NCBI GenBank assembly: GCA_030613245.1
Contig: JAUWMI010000015.1
Coordinates: forward strand, 1 to 64,000
Source of the DNA: Candidatus Sumerlaeota bacterium
GTDB lineage: Bacteria; Sumerlaeota; Sumerlaeia; MWCT01; JAUWMI01
DNA length: 64,000 nucleotides
Direction: 5' to 3'
This document shows positions 61,063-64,000 of this stretch, in pieces. Position 1 is the stretch's first letter; each line of letters starts with the position of its first letter. Position numbers and translations under genes: made by a program. A model generated the notes under the pieces. The model did no database searches and had not been told where the DNA came from. It worked only from the letters and a program-made list of their open reading frames with translations.

Positions 61063-63362
61063 TGCTTTTCCAGGACGATTTCGACAATCCGAGGAAGGAG
61101 ATAATCAATCATGGGAGTATCGTGAAAGTGGCTATGTAGCAAGAGATGACTCACATAAAACCCAAATCCACCCGAGAAGGTTTCCTTTGGATAATGAATC
61201 ACTGCCATGGCTGTTCCGTAGGATGTGCCTGCCTGGTCACGCAAGACATAGATGGGAGAAAATGTTGCGCCCTCAGGGGCACTGTTGCCTGTCACCGGCC
61301 GGAAGCGGCAATCCTTCGTTAATGCTAATGGCACCTCATCAGGCAGATAACGGGCATACGGCGATTCCCGGTTCAACACGAAGCGGAACACCCGATTCTC
61401 GTTATCAGGCAGTTCAAAGGGTTTTTGACCTGGCCGTTCATCTCCGGGCAACAGGATATCCATTCCCAGCGCATGGTTTAGCCGAGTGCCCTGGGTTATT
61501 CGCACCCACCGATGCTGTTGCGCCCCAAAGCCGAAATAAAACGGCGTGGCGACAGCCAGATGCGCCAGGTTTCCTCCGTCCTTAACGTACCGTACAATCG
61601 CGGCAAACCCGTCGTCCGGCCGCCTTACTGAATTGTAGTAGCGCTCCTTTTCGTCCACATTGAGCAGCAGTGAAAAATTGCCAGGCGTCAGAGCTTGTGG
61701 CTTCACCATCTCCAGCGCATTCAGCCACTTGGCCTGAATACCTAGATCGTGGAGTACCCGCTGTGCCTGATAATAGAACGACTTCTCAAATCTCGTCTCG
61801 CGATCCACAATGTCGCCGATCAGCCCGATGCGAATCGCGCTCTGACCAGCGCGGCGTCGTGCTTCAAGCAGATCCCGCGTGCGTAACCGCGCATTAAAGG
61901 GAAAGTCAACCGTGAAGATCATCCCATTGCTCACCGTAAGTGCGTCGCTGTATAGCGGTTTCAGGGTAAGGTGCGTCGCGGTCATATTATCAAGTAAGCC
62001 ACTGAGATGATCTCCGTTCACCAGCGTCAGCCGACAGATATAAGGATAACTCTCCGGCATGTAGTGGCGATACCCGGTTACGCCCGGTGGATTAGGGAAA
62101 ACCGTATCAATGCCGCTAAAAGGGACTGCAAACGAGCTACCATAGCGCGGCTTGACAATAAGCGTTTCTTGCCTGTCCTCCAGCAACCTGCCTGCCACGA
62201 ACTCTCCGGTCTTCATGAGCAGCCCGGTCTCCTCCACTTGCATCTGCGGCACCAGCTCTACGGCCTTCGGCTTGTGCGGCTGGGGTTCAAACATCCCAAA
62301 GACCTTTTTCCGGCCCAGCACTCGCTTCAAAATAGACCGCTTTGGCGATCTGGGCAACTGCGCCGGCACCTCGTAGTTCATTACCAGCTGTTCCACCCAA
62401 TCCCGGTCAATCTGCATCTTCCCATACGGTGTCGAAACGTGCACTGTCCGAGGTGTCAAGCCGAACAGCTCCCCTTGTACCATATCCCCATTCTCTATAT
62501 ACGCAATCACCCCAGGCGGCTGTAACTCCTTCAGCCGGCCTGGCCTGCGAAATCCACGAATGTCTATCCTGTAGGCCAGTCCCGCATAACTGATCTTTCC
62601 GCCACCGACGTCTGATGCCCGAACCGCCAATACATTCTTACCCGCAACCAATAGTGGCCCAACCAGGAATTGCGCAACCTGGCCTTTTAACGGCATTGGC
62701 CCCATCTTGATATTCTCGCCATTCAAGTACAGTGCATCCAGTTGATGATCTACTGTTATCGAGAGTATGGCCGCTACAACGTGAAAATCCTCAGGGATTG
62801 TAAATATCTGGCGAAAAAGGGTAGTTTCGCCTTCGGTGTCGGACCATGACCTGGTACTCCAGACCCATGCTGCACCTGGAATATAAAACCAGCTATAATT
62901 CGGATGGGCATACGAAACCGCTTTCCAGTGCGCAGTAATGATCTGCTGGTCGTACCAATCGGGTGGCGCGGGAATCTTCGCCTGCCCTCGTCCTAAGGAA
63001 AAACAGCGCACGGTTCGGTCGCTCACAACCGAAAGCCGCTCTTCGCCACGAAAGTAGATGCGACGAATATGCTGAAGTTGTACGTTGGCCAAGCGCCCCT
63101 GGTCTTTAACCTGCAGGAGAGGCCGTGGCGCGGGTGTGGCAACCATCTCTGCTCGTGGATTGAGCATGCCGATCAGCGTGACACCCCTGGTCTGGTTGTC
63201 GAGCAACTCTAATACCACACCGTCTGGGGATTGAGACGTCAATAGCTCACGACCCCAGGAAGCCGGGCCAAAAAAGACCAGTAGCATCCAGGTCAGCAAG
63301 ACTGCGATTTGCGGCTGCTTTATCGTATGCCTCATGGCTTGCTCTATTTGACCTCTTGCCAT
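61059..63362 (-). CDS. large exported multidomain protein, SH3-like modules
   Basis: A 767-residue secreted protein (signal about 10-38, ending SWG). Four small beta-barrel modules with the pattern L.NGd...G.l....  l.l....g.....i..i are seen at about 45-115, 285-330, 370-420 and 440-490. A galactose-binding-like jelly roll lies between the first two (about 140-275; FIPGAAWVWSTRSW, DHQLDALYLNGENI). The C-terminal part (about 520-760) resembles a class I glutamine amidotransferase-like fold (VRYVKDGGNLAHLAVATPFYFGFG). No catalytic residues are obvious. Its stop overlaps the radical SAM frame by four bases (TTGA), so it heads the cytochrome cluster. ATG 63335 is an alternative start. Confidence 0.72.
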   Translation of the reverse strand: MARGQIEQAMRHTIKQPQIAVLLTWMLLVFFGPASWGRELLTSQSPDGVVLELLDNQTRGVTLIGMLNPRAEMVATPAPRPLLQVKDQGRLANVQLQHIRRIYFRGEERLSVVSDRTVRCFSLGRGQAKIPAPPDWYDQQIITAHWKAVSYAHPNYSWFYIPGAAWVWSTRSWSDTEGETTLFRQIFTIPEDFHVVAAILSITVDHQLDALYLNGENIKMGPMPLKGQVAQFLVGPLLVAGKNVLAVRASDVGGGKISYAGLAYRIDIRGFRRPGRLKELQPPGVIAYIENGDMVQGELFGLTPRTVHVSTPYGKMQIDRDWVEQLVMNYEVPAQLPRSPKRSILKRVLGRKKVFGMFEPQPHKPKAVELVPQMQVEETGLLMKTGEFVAGRLLEDRQETLIVKPRYGSSFAVPFSGIDTVFPNPPGVTGYRHYMPESYPYICRLTLVNGDHLSGLLDNMTATHLTLKPLYSDALTVSNGMIFTVDFPFNARLRTRDLLEARRRAGQSAIRIGLIGDIVDRETRFEKSFYYQAQRVLHDLGIQAKWLNALEMVKPQALTPGNFSLLLNVDEKERYYNSVRRPDDGFAAIVRYVKDGGNLAHLAVATPFYFGFGAQQHRWVRITQGTRLNHALGMDILLPGDERPGQKPFELPDNENRVFRFVLNRESPYARYLPDEVPLALTKDCRFRPVTGNSAPEGATFSPIYVLRDQAGTSYGTAMAVIHYPKETFSGGFGFYVSHLLLHSHFHDTPMIDYLLPRIVEIVLEKH

Positions 63363-63403
63363 CCTGAAATCCTTAGCCTATCATGCCCCGTACGTCTCGT
63401 GTC

Positions 63404-63435
63404 AGCCGGTTGATCGGTTAGCCGGTTAGTCGGTT
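63404..63435. repeat. four 8-bp tandem units (xxYCGGTT)
   Basis: AGCCGGTT, GATCGGTT, AGCCGGTT and AGTCGGTT in tandem, in the gap between the exported-protein and TPR genes. They resemble the octamers at 60948-60971. Confidence 0.75.
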
Positions 63436-63444
63436 TCGATCGCA

Positions 63445-64000
63445 TTATTCTTTTGCTGAAAACCCTCGCTGATACAGTCGGTGGATGCGCTTTTTTGCCA
63501 CCAGCGTGGCCTTGGAATCGGGCGCCGTATTGACCACGTGGATATATTCCAGCAGGGCCTGCTGGTAGTTGTGCAAACGATAGTTGAGAATATCAGCAAT
63601 CCCAAGCTGCACATACGCACGCGGGGGATTCTGCGGCCAGCGCTCCCTGTAGCTCTGAAAGAGTATTATTATCTCCTCCGGCGTCACCGTACCTTCATAT
63701 TGCTCGCCAATTGCGAAACTCGTCAGCGTCTCAATGCAGCTCTGCACTAGCGTACTGTTTGGGTAGGATTCAAGAATCTCCTGATACAAGAGATTGGCAA
63801 CCTCTGGGCTGCTCACGCGAGCGCGATAGTAGAGACGCAACGGCCGCCAGTTGTCTTGGCCATTCTTCGTAAGCAGTTCAATCCGGGAAAGAATAATGTC
63901 TTTCTTCTCATCTGAAATGAAGTGCGTGGGATAGTTCTCCAAACACTTCTCGTAATTCAGGAGAGCACTCTTATAGTCATGCAGAACATTAAAATTGACA
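63445..64000 (-). CDS. TPR-repeat protein, 5' end beyond the window
   Basis: The frame is open from the right edge to a stop at 63445, about 185 codons. Helical TPR-type units are visible, for example FNVLHDYKSALLNYEKCLENYPTHF at the edge and FQSYRERWPQNPPRAYVQLGIADI and LHNYQQALLEYIHVVNTAPDSKATLVAKKRI near the end. The C-terminus is IHRLYQRGFSAKE. It precedes the redox cluster on the same strand and may be part of the same transcript. Its full length and start cannot be seen. Confidence 0.8.
   Translation of the reverse strand, partial: VNFNVLHDYKSALLNYEKCLENYPTHFISDEKKDIILSRIELLTKNGQDNWRPLRLYYRARVSSPEVANLLYQEILESYPNSTLVQSCIETLTSFAIGEQYEGTVTPEEIIILFQSYRERWPQNPPRAYVQLGIADILNYRLHNYQQALLEYIHVVNTAPDSKATLVAKKRIHRLYQRGFSAKE

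Overview
The window comes from an uncultured-looking Gram-negative bacterium of moderate GC content. The signs are ExbB/ExbD proton channels, lipoprotein and Sec signal peptides, multiheme c-type cytochromes with 5 and 16 CxxCH motifs, and YhaN/YhaO-type proteins. MoxR/DUF58/VWA/GATase-like membrane proteins and a TMTC-like TPR protein recall the PVC group and neighbouring candidate phyla (for example Sumerlaeota or Hydrogenedentota). That placement is inference; no rRNA or tRNA gene was recognised.

Layout. 1-4489: end of an unknown gene, then a minus-strand ABC exporter operon (ATPase, permease, membrane-anchored partner). 4857-10836: exported phosphodiester glycosidase, Spy-like protein, exported Gfo/Idh oxidoreductase and a NamZ-like muramidase, an envelope or glycan theme. 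11567-17866: housekeeping run cmk, plsC, rpsA, helicase, sppA. 17914-22944: minus operon ROK kinase, YhaO-like nuclease, YhaN-like SMC ATPase. 23269-27957: purple-acid-phosphatase-like enzyme, UbiD decarboxylase, cohesin-like protein. 28339: a solitary microcompartment shell gene. 28864-42272: a metallophosphatase, then a long minus-strand set (GATase-like membrane protein, ABC ATPase, ABC permease, coiled-coil/zinc-ribbon protein, MoxR, DUF58, VWA) split by a repeat-flanked DUF559 cassette. 42755-43394: MntA/HepT toxin-antitoxin. 44064-48513: TMTC-like protein, purN, purB. 48664-54725: secreted beta-sandwich protein and a TPR/TonB-like/ExbB/ExbD operon. 54807-64000: minus-strand redox cluster (TPR protein, large exported protein, radical SAM, 5-heme and 16-heme cytochromes, ferredoxin-type aldo/keto reductase, DUF6599 protein).

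The intergenic DNA is packed with repeats. The most striking is a family of short palindromes with GTAGGGG/CCCCTAC-type ends and exchangeable cores. It occurs between genes, at the cmk stop codon, and inside the TMTC-like reading frame. Other elements are MITE-like sequences, a nested insertion with terminal inverted repeats, 28-bp and 8-bp tandem repeats, and a leader repeat that carries the first codons of the DUF559 gene on both sides of that gene. One gene, the ABC permease ending near 37237, carries a clear one-base frameshift in an A6 run, and a similar slip is possible near 625. Some gene breaks may therefore be sequencing or assembly errors.
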